DNA from: CAZJHX01 sp964545715
Lineage (GTDB): Bacteria; Myxococcota_A; UBA9042; GCA-2863065
Direction: 5' to 3'
DNA length: 64,000 nucleotides
NCBI GenBank assembly: GCA_964545715.1
Contig: CAZJHX010000032.1
Span: 11,021 to 75,020, forward strand
In this document: one piece after another, positions 1 through 9,393 of the stretch
Layout of the letters: each line of letters opens with the position of its first letter
Position numbering within the stretch: position 1 is the first letter of the stretch
Program-made: the position numbers and the translations under genes
The notes under the pieces: model-generated
The model's database searches: none
Told to the model about the DNA's origin: nothing
What the model saw: the letters and a program-made list of their open reading frames with translations, nothing else

Positions 1-3000
1 GGCACCCCGTCACCGTCATCGTCCTGGTCTGCGTTGTTACCTACGCCGTCCCCGTCCGTGTCCACGCTCTCGGTCGCGTCCAGCGGCAGCGCGTCATCGG
101 CATCCGGCACGCCGTCCGCGTCCTCATCATCATCCGCGTTGTCACCCAACCCGTCCTCGTCGTTGTCGGCGAACTCCGTCGCGTCGTTTGGGAACGCGTC
201 GTCGTCATTGGCCACACCGTCACCGTCGATATCCGGGTCCGAGTTGTCGCCCACGCCGTCCCCATCGCTGTCCACGCTCTCAGACGCGTCCAGCGGGAAG
301 GCGTCGTCGTCGTTGAGGACATTGTCGCCGTCCTTGTCCAGGTCCGCGTTGTCGCCCGCCCCGTCACCATCGGTGTCCAGCGTCTCCGCCGGGTCCTTGG
401 GAAACGCGTCGACCGCGTCGGGCACGCCGTCGCCGTCGTCATCGGAGTCCAGCGTGTCACACAGGGTGTCGCCATCGGTGTTCAGCGGCACGTCCTCGGC
501 GTTCAGCGCGTCGGTCCCGCACAGCCCCTCGATCTCGTCCGACACGCCGTCGTTGTCATCGTCGGCGTCCGCGTTATCGCCGATCCCGTCGCTGTCTGTG
601 TCCACCGACTCGTCGCTGTCCAGCGCAAACGCGTCCTCATCATTAGGCACGCCGTCACCGTCTGCATCCGGGTCCGCGTTGTCACCGACGCCGTCCCCAT
701 CCGTATCCACCGACTCGGCCGCGTCCGTCGGGAAGGCGTCCACCGCGTCCGGCACCCCGTCGCCGTCGTCGTCCGCATCCAGCACGTCACACAGCCCGGT
801 CCCGTCCGTGTTGACCGGCACATCCGCACCGTCCAGCGGGTTGGAGCCGCACAGCGCCTCGATCTCGTCCGACGCCCCATCACCGTCATCGTCAACATCC
901 TGGTTGTCGCCGATGCCGTCCTTGTCCGTGTCCTTTGTCTCCGTGGCGTCCAGCGGGAACGCGTCCGCCACGTCCGGCGTCCCATCCGCGTCGTCATCGT
1001 CGTCCGCGTTGTTGCCAAACCCGTCGCCGTCCGTATCCACCGACTCAGTCGCGTCCCACACAAATGCATCCAGCACGTTGGGCACCCCGTCGCCGTCGAT
1101 GTCCCCGTCCAGCTGGTCGCAGGTCCCGTCCTTGTCCACGTCCCCGGGCACACTGGCCTCGTTCAGCGTGTCGGTCCCGCACAACAGCTCCAGCCCGTCG
1201 GTGACGCCGTCGCCATCATCATCCGCGTCCGCGTTGTTGCCGACCTTGTCACCGTCCGTGTCCACGCTCTCGGCCGGGTTCAGCGGAAACGCGTCGTCCG
1301 TGTCCGCCACGCCGTCGCCGTCGTCGTCGGTATCCGCGTTGTCACCGATGCCGTCGCCATCGGTGTCCGTCGACTCCGCCGCGTCGCCCGGAAACGCGTC
1401 GATCACATCCGACACGCCGTCCCCATCCGCATCCGACAGGCAGACGCCGCCGGCCACCGCAAACCCCAAAGCGCACTCGGTGCAGTCGATCGCCCCCGGT
1501 CCACTGCACTCCGCGCAGCTGTCGTGGCAGGGCTCGCACGGCGAGTTGCCGCCACCACCCCATGCGCCACTGGGGCACGTGCACGTAAAACCGCCGGGCG
1601 TGTTGTCACAAACGGCAGACGCGTGGCAGTCCTCGATGGGCGCCGTCTCGCACACGTACGCCAACGTGGACGTACAGTCCGCGTCGTCCCACTTGCCGGC
1701 CCCGTATTTTCGCAGACAGTTGGCCAGTGTGCCGCCATTCGGCTCTCCCGCCGTCCAGAGATCCAGCTCCAGCGGGGTGCCGTCCGTCCACGTCCAGTCG
1801 CCCTCATGACCCGCATCCGTGCCGCCCAGCCAGTGCACGCCCAGCTCCGCGCCGATCGCGCCGATGGCAGCGGACTGCGCCGGCGTCGACTCCGACGCCA
1901 GCACCGCACCGAACTCCTCACACGCAGCCTTGGCGTCGGCCCAGCTCTTCTTGTCACCGAAGCCGTCGAACGTAGGCTCGCACTCGTTCACGTCGGCGCA
2001 GACAACGCCGTCACCCTCGAACCCGGCCTTGCAGGTGCACTGAAACGCGCCCGGCAGATTGCCGCAAACCGCGTCCGCCGCGCAGTTGTGCGACGGGTTC
2101 GTCGCGTCACACTCATCGATGTCCACACAGGCGCCATCACTGTCGGCGTACCCCGAGGCACAGGCCACGCAGTCGGAGGCCGCCGCGCCGGTGCACCCGT
2201 CGCACCCCGCGTCGCAGTCCCCGCACGTGAAGCTGCCCGCAGAGTTTGTACAAAACTGAGCCGCCGTGCAGTCGTCCGTCTCGGTGGTGCACTCATCGAT
2301 GTCGACGCACGCGCCGCCGGTCGCCGCATACCCGGGCACACAGGTGCACACGCTCTTGTTGACGGGCGCGATCAGCTTGTACTCCACCGACTTTTGAGAC
2401 AGCTGGTAAAACCCCAACGTGCCGGTCGGCCAGGTGCCGTCCTCGTCAAACTGCAGCACGCCGTCCACCCACACCTTCACGTTGGTCGCCGACGCCATGA
2501 TCTCGATGTTGTAGATCTGAAAATCCGCCCAGCCCACGGCGCCCAGCGTGGCCCCTGACGCGACCTTCGCGACATCCCCCTCAAAGGCCCACAGCTCCTG
2601 GATCGTGGCCGGCCCCGTCACATGCAGCATGGCCAGCCCCTTGGGCCCGATGCCACCAAGCGTCGGCACATTTTGAGTCTTCTGCTTCCAGGCAAAGACC
2701 AGGTAGTCGGCGTCATCCGCGACCGCCTCGCCCTCGTCAAAGCCGATGCTGAAGCCGATGTAGTCGTCGTCGGTGTTGGTCTTGACCTGCATGGTGACGT
2801 TGGCCTTGTAGGTGTCGGTCACCGGCAGCGTCGTCGAATAGATCACCGGGCCGGTGTCCACGGCCTGATAGATGGTCTTGCCCTCGTTGGAGACGGTCCA
2901 GACCGGCTTGGTCAGCTCGTCGTCGAAGACCGCGGCGGTGAGCAACCCGAACTCTGCCGGCGTGCAGTACCAGCCCGTCTCCTCGGCACAGGCGGCATCG

Positions 3001-3143
3001 CAGCCGTCACCCGCGACGGTATTGGCGTCGTCGCACTGCTCGCCGTCGTCAACCGTACCGTCGCCACACGCCGCGTGCGCAATCGAGGGCATGAGAAAGC
3101 CCACGATCGCCGCAGCCGATGCCACGCGTTTACATAACCGCAT
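1..3143 (-). CDS. Secreted adhesin-like multidomain protein (TSP L-lectin, EGF, C-type lectin, TSP3), 3' end beyond window
   Basis: Open from ATG at 3143 to the window edge (1047 codons, no stop seen). GGAGGGG lies just upstream of the ATG. Residues 1-24 form a signal peptide ending SIAHA. Residues 26-65 are a Myxococcus-type disulfide repeat (GDGTVDDGEQCDD). Residues about 66-265 resemble the thrombospondin C-terminal L-lectin domain (DYIGFSIGF, FAWKQKTQN, LGFYQLSQKSVEY). Calcium-binding EGF modules follow (DIDEC at about 281 and 339, DVNEC at about 386). A C-type lectin domain with WLGGTD, GEPNGG and KWDDADC occupies about 395-502. From about 566 to the edge there are tandem TSP3 calcium-binding repeats (DTDGDGVGDNAD type). 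Likely a calcium-stabilised surface or extracellular adhesin. It lies 69 bp downstream of the MopE lipoprotein gene on the same strand. The domains are seen; the adhesin role is inferred. Confidence 0.9.
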   Translation of the reverse strand, partial: MRLCKRVASAAAIVGFLMPSIAHAACGDGTVDDGEQCDDANTVAGDGCDAACAEETGWYCTPAEFGLLTAAVFDDELTKPVWTVSNEGKTIYQAVDTGPVIYSTTLPVTDTYKANVTMQVKTNTDDDYIGFSIGFDEGEAVADDADYLVFAWKQKTQNVPTLGGIGPKGLAMLHVTGPATIQELWAFEGDVAKVASGATLGAVGWADFQIYNIEIMASATNVKVWVDGVLQFDEDGTWPTGTLGFYQLSQKSVEYKLIAPVNKSVCTCVPGYAATGGACVDIDECTTETDDCTAAQFCTNSAGSFTCGDCDAGCDGCTGAAASDCVACASGYADSDGACVDIDECDATNPSHNCAADAVCGNLPGAFQCTCKAGFEGDGVVCADVNECEPTFDGFGDKKSWADAKAACEEFGAVLASESTPAQSAAIGAIGAELGVHWLGGTDAGHEGDWTWTDGTPLELDLWTAGEPNGGTLANCLRKYGAGKWDDADCTSTLAYVCETAPIEDCHASAVCDNTPGGFTCTCPSGAWGGGGNSPCEPCHDSCAECSGPGAIDCTECALGFAVAGGVCLSDADGDGVSDVIDAFPGDAAESTDTDGDGIGDNADTDDDGDGVADTDDAFPLNPAESVDTDGDKVGNNADADDDGDGVTDGLELLCGTDTLNEASVPGDVDKDGTCDQLDGDIDGDGVPNVLDAFVWDATESVDTDGDGFGNNADDDDDADGTPDVADAFPLDATETKDTDKDGIGDNQDVDDDGDGASDEIEALCGSNPLDGADVPVNTDGTGLCDVLDADDDGDGVPDAVDAFPTDAAESVDTDGDGVGDNADPDADGDGVPNDEDAFALDSDESVDTDSDGIGDNADADDDNDGVSDEIEGLCGTDALNAEDVPLNTDGDTLCDTLDSDDDGDGVPDAVDAFPKDPAETLDTDGDGAGDNADLDKDGDNVLNDDDAFPLDASESVDSDGDGVGDNSDPDIDGDGVANDDDAFPNDATEFADNDEDGLGDNADDDEDADGVPDADDALPLDATESVDTDGDGVGNNADQDDDGDGV

Positions 3144-3212
3144 TTCGCCCCTCCCTGGACACTAGGCATGTGTTGACTAGCGTCCGAGGTAGGGGGTGTC
3201 AAAGCGGCTCGC

Positions 3213-6200
3213 TCAGTTGGCCCAGTTGGTGGACAAGGTGTACGGCACAGGCCCGAAATCGGCCTCAGCGTCCTTGCCGCGGACCTCGATAATGAAGCGG
3301 CTGGCGCCCTTGGGGCAGCCCGTCACGCTGTGGCACGTGACCTGCTCGTTGGTCCCGTCGTTTGTGCTCGACCAGGTGTCCATGTAGGTGTCGCCCTTGA
3401 AGATGTGCACATGCAGATCCAGGTCATACGCCTTGCCCTTGAGCGTCACGCGGATGATGCTGCCGTTCATCACGTAATAGTCGCGGTCGCCCTGCTCGCT
3501 GATCATGGAGCGCAGGCGCCGGACCCAGCCGCCACCGGACAGGTAGACATCACGCAGCGCGCCGGGGTGGAAGGCGCGAGAGTCCTTGACCGGATCGGTC
3601 GAGGTTGCCGGGTCGAACGGCTGCCCGCGGAAGTCGTTCGGCTCAAACGAGTCGTAGTTGCTGGTCGAGTAGTGATCGCGCCCCATGGCCTCGGTGGTGC
3701 CGTAGTTCAGCACCGCGCTGTCGTCGTAGGTGTCGGCGCCCAGGCTGTAGCAGTTCAGGGCGTTGTTTTTGCCGGAGATGAACAGCATGTCCAGGCGCCC
3801 GTCGCGGTTGATGTCGCCGATCACGGGACGGCCGGAGAGGTCCAGCGGATAGCCGTCCATCACCTTGCCCTTGCTGCGGATCGCGAGGCCGCCGCCGACG
3901 CTCTCGATCACCTCGTAGAACCCGTCGCCGTCCACGTCGACGATCGGCCCGTTCACCTGACGGATGACGTTGGGATCCAGCTTCCAATCGGCGGTCACTG
4001 CCGCAAAGCGCGGCCATGCGGTGCCGATCTTGCCGGACATCGGGTGCTGGTTTCCTTCCTGGTCCCACACGTGGGCCTTGGAGCCCACGCCCTCACCGTT
4101 GAACCACTGGGCGATCTCGGACTTGCCGTCGCCATCCACGTCCACAACCGTGGGCCAGACGCCCTCACCGGCATAGGCGCTCTCGTAGTTGCTGACCTGG
4201 AACCAGGGCTTGTTCTCGTCGGTGTAGGTCGGGTCGTTGAAGTAGGTGCCGTCGGCGTTGAACACGTACTGACGGCCCTGGCAGCTGCCCGGGTTCGCCT
4301 TGCACGTCCAGTTGCCGGAGCCGGTCAGGATCTCGGGCACGCCGTCCGCGTCCAGGTCGTAGAGCGCAGCCGTGTTCAGGTAGAGGCCCTCACCCGGAAG
4401 CGGGGACAGCGTGACGATCTCTTTGACGCTCAGATCGGGATTCATCAGCACCAGCTTGTAGGGGTTGGTGCCGGCCGGAATGATGTCGGGCGTGCCGTTG
4501 CCGTCCACGTCAAACACCGTCGCCCCGTACCAGCCGCCGGCCGTGCCGGTGTTGACGTTGATGAGCTCCTCGCCGTCGCTGCCGCGATACACGTGCACGC
4601 GCTTGTCGTGGGCGGGTACCACCAGGTCCAGATAATCGTCGCCGTTCATGTCGGCCAGAGTGGGATAGCTGTAGGAGACCGACACGCCCTGGGTCCACTT
4701 GACGGCGCCGTCGTGCTCGATCACGCGGACCTTGCCCTCGTTCTGGACCACGACCTCCAGCTCGTTGTCGCCGTCCAGCTGACCGATGACCGGGTAGCCG
4801 GAGCTGCCGCCGATCGTGACCGGCCACGTCCCCGGGCACACCACGGGGCACTGCTGGTCGGGCACGGTCTTGGTGCAGTCGTTGAGGATGCCGTCGCACA
4901 TCTCGGGCGCGTGGGGGAAGACCGTGGAGTTGGAGTCGTTACAGTCGTCGTTGCTCAGCGAGTAACCGAGCGGGGCCGTCTCACCGACGCCGTCGCCGTC
5001 GGTGTCAAACAGGCACTTCTTCTTGGGCGTGCCCTGATCGGTGCCCGCGCCGTCGCCGTCCAGGTCCACATAGATGGTGCCCTGCGCCAGCTCCTCGTCG
5101 ATCTCGCCGTTGCAGTCGTCGTCGATATCGTTGCAGACCTCGGCGGCGGTGGGGAAGATCTTGCCGTTGAAGTCGTTGCAGTCGCCCGGCTTGGCCACAA
5201 AGCCCTCGGGCTGGGTGCACGCCTTGGCCTGGTTGTAGCTGGCGCCCCAGCCGTCGGAGTCCTCGTCGACGTAGAAGGTGCTCAACACGCCCTCGTCGAT
5301 CTGCCCGCTGCAGTTGTTGTCCTTGCCGTCGCAGCTCTCCGCGTTGCCGGGGAAGCGATCGGCGTCCAGGTCGTCGCAGTCGCCGTCCGCCAGCGTGGAG
5401 AAGCCGTCCTCGGCCGCGCACAGGCACTTCTGCGCGGTCGATTTGCCAAAGCCGTCGCCGTCGTCGTCCAGGAAGTAGGTGCTGCAGCCATCCGCGCCCA
5501 CCTCGTCGACCAGGCCGTCGCAGTCGTCGTCCGCGCCGCGACTCGGATTGGCCTTGGGGTTGGTGTCGTCGGAGTCGGCCGGCACAGTGGCGTATCCGGC
5601 GGTCCCGGAGCACACGCACTCGGCCGCGTTGGCGCCGTAGCCGTCCTGATCGCCGTCCAGCCACGCGTCCTGGCAGCCTACCGCCGCGCCCTCGTCCACC
5701 GCGCCGTCGCAGTTGTCGTCCGACGCGTTGCACACCTCGTTGGCGCCCGGGAAGACCTGCCCGTTCTGGTCGTTGCAGTCGCCCACGTTCTGAGCCGTGT
5801 ATGGGAAGGCCGCCTCGCACAGGCACTTGGTGACGCCCTTGAGCCCAAAGCCGTCGGAGTCGCTGTCCAACAAGAAGGTCTGGCAGCCTTCCGCGTCGGC
5901 CTCGTCCACCACCGAGTCGCAGTCGTCGTCCTTGCCGTTGCAGGTCTCGACCGCCATCGGGTTCACAGCCTTGTCCAGGGGCGCGCAGTCCAAGATGTCG
6001 GGCGTGCCGTCACCGTCGTCGTCGGTGTCGCACAGGTCGCCGAGCTTGTCCGCGTCCGAGTCCAGCTGGCCGGGGTTGGCGATCAGCGGGCAGTTGTCGG
6101 ACTCATCGTTGACCAGGTCGCCGTCATCGTCCGCGTCCTCGCAGTTGGCCACGCCGTCGGTGTCGGTGTCGGAGAAGCCCTCGTCCACGATGCCGTTGCA

Positions 6201-7701
6201 GTTTTCGTCTTTGCCGTTGCAGGTCTCGGGAGCGCCGTGGTGCACCAGCAGGTTGTTGGGCGCGCAGTCGGTGACATCCGGGTCGCCGTCGCCGTCCAGA
6301 TCGTCCTCGCACGCGTTGCCGATGCCGTCCTTGTCCTTGTCCACCTGATCCGGGTTGGGCGTGACCGGGCAGTTGTCGAAGATGTCCGGCTCGCCGTCGC
6401 CGTCGTCGTCCTCGTCCACGCAGTTAGCCAGCGAGTCGCCGTCCAGGTCGGCAAAGCCCTCGTCCTGCAGCCCGTCGCAGTCATTGTCCACCCCATCGCA
6501 GACCGCCGGGGCACACGTCACCACTCCCCGGACCCCCGTCCACCGCATCGCAGACCTCGGTGGCAAACTTGCCCAGTGCCGGGTCCAGGGGGCTGCAGTC
6601 GGTGCCGTTGGGGTCGCCGTCGCCGTCCAGGTCCAGGTCACAGGCGTCGCCGATCGAGTCGCCGTCCAGGTCGTTCTGGGCGTCGTTGGCGTCCAGCGGG
6701 CAGTTGTCGACCGCATCGGGCACGCCGTCGCCGTCGTCATCATCGCTCAGGCAGTCCGCGGTCCCATCCGCGTCGGTGTCCGCAAAGCCCTCGTCCGCCA
6801 GCCCGTCGCAGTCATTGTCCAGCCCGTCGCACACCTCGGAGGCGGGCACGGACGCGGTGCATGCCGGCACGCCGCCTTCGCACACGGTCACACCGGTGCA
6901 GGTGCCCAGCGCGCTGGTCTCGCTGCACGGGGTCAGGGCCAGATCCTCGTCGATCAAGCCGTCGCAGTTGTTGTCCGCGCCGTCACAGACCTCGGCGGCC
7001 GGGGTGTCGGCCGAGCACGCGCCCAGCTGCCCGGACACGCAGGAGCGGCTGCCGGAGCAGGTGCCCAGCTCGTTGCTGACGGTGCATGTCGTGCTCTGCG
7101 CCTCCTTTACGGCTTTCCAGCTGCACTCGCACGTGGCCGATGTCGACCGGCACTGGCCGTCTTCGCAGCCGTATCCGTCCGGGCAGTCGCCTTCACCGCT
7201 GCACTCGCCGCCACAGAAGCTTCCCTCGGCGCCGTACGAGAGGCATTTGTTGGTGCCGGCGGCCATCACCTGGCTGCAGTCAGCGTCGGTGTTGCACGGG
7301 CTGCACAGCGTCACGAACCGCGGCAGGCAGACGTACGTGAGGTCGGTGCCGGTGTTGGCGACCTGCCCGCAGAACCAGCCGGTCGGACAGGACTCGATGC
7401 ACGTGCGCGTGCACACGCGACCGTCGGCGGTCTCGACGCACCAGCCGCTGTCGCAGTCGTCGTTCTCCTGGCAAGCGGTCGCCGGAATCGGCGCGCTGTC
7501 CACGGGATCGGGGGTCACGGGCGTCGGATCGTCGACGACCGGCGTGACGGGATCGGCGACCGGATCATCGACGGGATCGTCCACGACGGGCTTGTCCACG
7601 GGCTTCTCAACCTGCTCGATCTCGCCTGCAGTTCCAGGCTCGGACGTATCCGGACACCCAAGCAAGGCCAACGACACCACCGCGACACACAATCGACGCA
7701 T
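3213..7701 (-). CDS. Giant MopE-like/FG-GAP lipoprotein, interrupted by a probable 1-bp frameshift
   Basis: Start ATG 7701 with GGAGGA upstream; lipobox LALLGC with Cys16. A Val/Asp/Pro linker runs to about residue 73, then Cys-rich modules. Residues about 230-930 hold many MopE-type metal-binding units (CDGxDNDCDGxxDEG) mixed with DxDGDG repeats. From about 955 to 1350 come FG-GAP/VCBS beta-propeller repeats (PTLADMNGDDYLDLVV). The last 100 residues resemble a PPC-type beta domain. The reading frame changes near 6526-6537: the upstream frame ends at a stop at 6481 and the downstream frame carries VCDGVDNDCDG onward. The total of 4489 nt is 3n+1, so removing one base restores a 1495-residue protein. 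The break sits in G-runs, so sequencing error or a true mutation are both possible. A sigma-54 site lies at 7740-7755. Confidence 0.85.
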
Positions 7702-7739
7702 GAATCCTCCTCCATTTGCAATCCACCGCTGCGCCGAAG

Positions 7740-7755
7740 AGCACGCGCCGTGCCA
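7740..7755 (-). promoter_or_regulatory. Sigma-54 (-24/-12) promoter for the MopE lipoprotein gene
   Basis: Read on the minus strand the site is TGGCACG-GCGC-GTGCT, with the invariant GG-N10-GC spacing. It lies about 40 bp upstream of the ATG at 7701, leaving room for a short leader with the GGAGGA ribosome site. Only the first T of the -12 box departs from consensus TTGCT. Confidence 0.65.
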
Positions 7756-7827
7756 GCCCCTGGGCCAGCGACACGTTCGACAGACTGCGCGCCTGTGCCT
7801 GCGCCTCGTCTTCGCCGCGAGAGGCTG

Positions 7828-7858
7828 CGCTACACCTTGCGCTACATGTATCGCTACA
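7828..7858. repeat. Three direct CGCTACA iterons at 12-bp period
   Basis: CGCTACA occurs at 7828, 7840 and 7852, exactly 12 bp apart; the last two are part of the palindromic stretch TACATGTA/TGTATCGCTACA. They lie about 75-110 bp from the minus-strand sigma-54 site and 105-135 bp from the plus-strand site, typical distances for an enhancer-binding activator. The regulator is unknown. Confidence 0.55.
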
Positions 7859-7963
7859 CCGTCTCGGGCTGAGACGCGCCACGATGCACAGTGCCAAACA
7901 TCGATACAGCGCAGCGCGCTCCGCGACGCCACCAAACGCGACACTGCGCCCGCTCGCCCCGGG

Positions 7964-7979
7964 TGGCACAGCCATTGCT
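7964..7979 (+). promoter_or_regulatory. Sigma-54 (-24/-12) promoter for the DUF4332 gene
   Basis: TGGCACA-GCCA-TTGCT, a near-perfect match to TGGCACG-N4-TTGCT with GG-N10-GC spacing. The transcription start would fall near 7990, about 35 bp before ATG 8025. Confidence 0.7.
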
Positions 7980-8024
7980 CGAAGCCACGGCCAACAACAC
8001 TTGCCTCATGAGGAGCAACAACAC

Positions 8025-8429
8025 ATGCCAAGCATCCAGACTATCGAAGGAATCGGCCCCAAGTACGCGCAGCAGCTGGCCGTCGCCGGCGTCAAGAGCA
8101 TCGGCGCAATGCTGAGGATCGGCGCCACGCCGGCCGGACGCAAGCAGCTGGCGGAGACGTCGGGGGTCAATGAGTCCAGCATCCTGAAGTGGGTCAACCA
8201 CTGCGACTTGAACCGCGTCTTCGGCGTCGGTGGGGAGTACGCCGAGCTGCTCGAGGCCGCCGGCGTCGACACCGTGCCCGAGCTGGCCCGCCGCAACGCC
8301 GAAAACCTGCAGGCCAAAATGACCGAGGTCAACGCCAACAAGAACCTGGTCCGCCGCGTGCCCCCGATGGGCTCCGTGACCAACTGGGTCGCGCAGGCCA
8401 AAGAGCTGCCGCGCGTCATCCAGTACTAA
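8025..8429 (+). CDS. DUF4332-type helix-hairpin-helix protein
   Basis: 134 residues, ATG at 8025 preceded by AGGAG. Begins MPSIQTIEGIGPKYAQQL, a helix-hairpin-helix-like GIGPKYA motif, and has a second related half near residue 65 (FGVGGEYAELLEAAGV). This two-repeat layout is typical of DUF4332, a small cytoplasmic family whose hairpins resemble DNA-binding HhH motifs; no enzyme function is established. It is monocistronic: a sigma-54 promoter precedes it and a strong hairpin follows. Nothing in the neighbours ties it to a pathway, though it shares its control region with the divergent MopE lipoprotein gene. Confidence 0.85.
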   Translation: MPSIQTIEGIGPKYAQQLAVAGVKSIGAMLRIGATPAGRKQLAETSGVNESSILKWVNHCDLNRVFGVGGEYAELLEAAGVDTVPELARRNAENLQAKMTEVNANKNLVRRVPPMGSVTNWVAQAKELPRVIQY

Positions 8430-8452
8430 GGCCGATAAATCACCGATAAGTT

Positions 8453-8487
8453 GCAGCCCACTGTCTCGCTGAGGGACAGTGGGCTGC
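8453..8487 (+). terminator. Perfect 13-bp stem hairpin after the DUF4332 gene
   Basis: GCAGCCCACTGTC (8453-8465) pairs perfectly with GACAGTGGGCTGC (8475-8487) around a 9-nt loop. There is no T-tract, only GCCTCTTCG, so termination may be partial. It separates the DUF4332 gene from the M48 protease gene. Confidence 0.6.
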
Positions 8488-8507
8488 GCCTCTTCGTGGA
8501 GAACCCG

Positions 8508-9389
8508 ATGTCACTACGCACCGTCACAAATCGCCTCGCTCTCGCCCTGGCCCTGACCTTCATCGCCGGCTGCGGCTCCTCCGCTGACGGCGAAGCCCCC
8601 CGAGCCTGGTTCGTCAGCGAACAGAAAGAGATCGAGATCGGCCAGTCCGTGCACGACCAGATCATCCAGGAGTCGCCTGTCTACACGGACGCCGTCCTCA
8701 CGGACTACGTCACAGCCCTGGGCGAAGAGCTCGTCGCGGTCTCCCAGCGCCCGACGCTGCAGCATCACTTCTACGTCCTGGACACCGAGCAGGTAAACGC
8801 CTTCGCGGCCCCGGGCGGCTACGTCTACGTGACCATCGGCCTGCTCCGCGTGCTGGAGTCCCGGGCGCAACTAGCCGGCGTCCTGGGTCACGAGGTCGCG
8901 CATGTCGCGGCCTCCCACGGCGCTCGAACCATGGAGACCTCGCTGCTGGCCTCCCTGATCGCCGATCTCCTCATCGGAGACGAAAACGCCACCCGTCAGG
9001 TCGTCGACTGGGTTGTCGGCTTCTACCAGAACACCGCTCACAGCCAGGACTTCGAGGAAGAGGCCGACCGCCTCGGTGTCGACTACGCCTATGCCGCCGG
9101 TTACAACCCGTGGGGGCTCGTGGACTTCTTCGAGAAGCTCCAGGCCATCGTCGGCGATCCAGACTCGGTCTCCGCCTTCCTCTCCAGCCACCCGACCCCG
9201 GCCAGCCGAATTGAAGCCGGCACCCTGAAGATTAACGGCCTCAGCATCAAGAAGGACGACCCGACCCTCATCTTGGATGACGGCGCGGCCCCCTACATCC
9301 CATACGCCCAGCTCCAGGCCAGTCTACCGGCGCCAAAACCCGACGAAGAGCCGGCGGACACAGCGGCCGATCCAGAGCCGGCCCCCTGA
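8508..9389 (+). CDS. M48-family metalloprotease lipoprotein
   Basis: 293 residues from ATG 8508 (GGAG upstream); this start gives a clean lipoprotein signal (LALALTFIAGCGSS). The zinc site HEVAH lies at about residue 128 in GVLGHEVAHVAASHG, with the third ligand in FEEEADRLGVDYA near 185. This is the BepA/YfgC-like M48 arrangement; such periplasmic proteases help quality control of outer-membrane proteins. The C-terminal tail is acidic and Pro-rich. A longer reading frame from 8451 would run through the upstream hairpin and lose the signal peptide, so it was not chosen. It ends 4 bp from the convergent patatin-like gene. Confidence 0.92.
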   Translation: MSLRTVTNRLALALALTFIAGCGSSADGEAPRAWFVSEQKEIEIGQSVHDQIIQESPVYTDAVLTDYVTALGEELVAVSQRPTLQHHFYVLDTEQVNAFAAPGGYVYVTIGLLRVLESRAQLAGVLGHEVAHVAASHGARTMETSLLASLIADLLIGDENATRQVVDWVVGFYQNTAHSQDFEEEADRLGVDYAYAAGYNPWGLVDFFEKLQAIVGDPDSVSAFLSSHPTPASRIEAGTLKINGLSIKKDDPTLILDDGAAPYIPYAQLQASLPAPKPDEEPADTAADPEPAP

Positions 9390-9393
9390 GCGC

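Larger units (their letters stand above)
7702..8024. promoter_or_regulatory. Divergent control region between the MopE lipoprotein and DUF4332 genes
   Basis: 323 bp without a credible gene. It contains two outward-facing sigma-54 -24/-12 elements (minus 7740-7755, plus 7964-7979), three CGCTACA iterons at 12-bp spacing between them (7828-7858), and a small GTCTC/GAGAC hairpin (7861-7875). The layout is what a shared enhancer-binding-protein site serving two promoters would look like. Confidence 0.6.

Noticed and set aside
1..1450. Regular short repeats that could be read as a CRISPR or tandem array
   Set aside because: They are protein-coding TSP3 units with variable spacing and codons, in frame throughout.
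34..1809. Plus-strand Ser/Pro-rich open frame of 591 codons
   Set aside because: It is the antisense of the TSP3 repeats of the minus-strand adhesin; Ser/Pro richness follows from the complement of GAC/GGC codons.
3330..7079. Plus-strand open frame of 1249 codons
   Set aside because: Antisense of the MopE/FG-GAP lipoprotein; no signal peptide, no domain, Val/Ala/Arg bias typical of shadow frames in GC-rich DNA.
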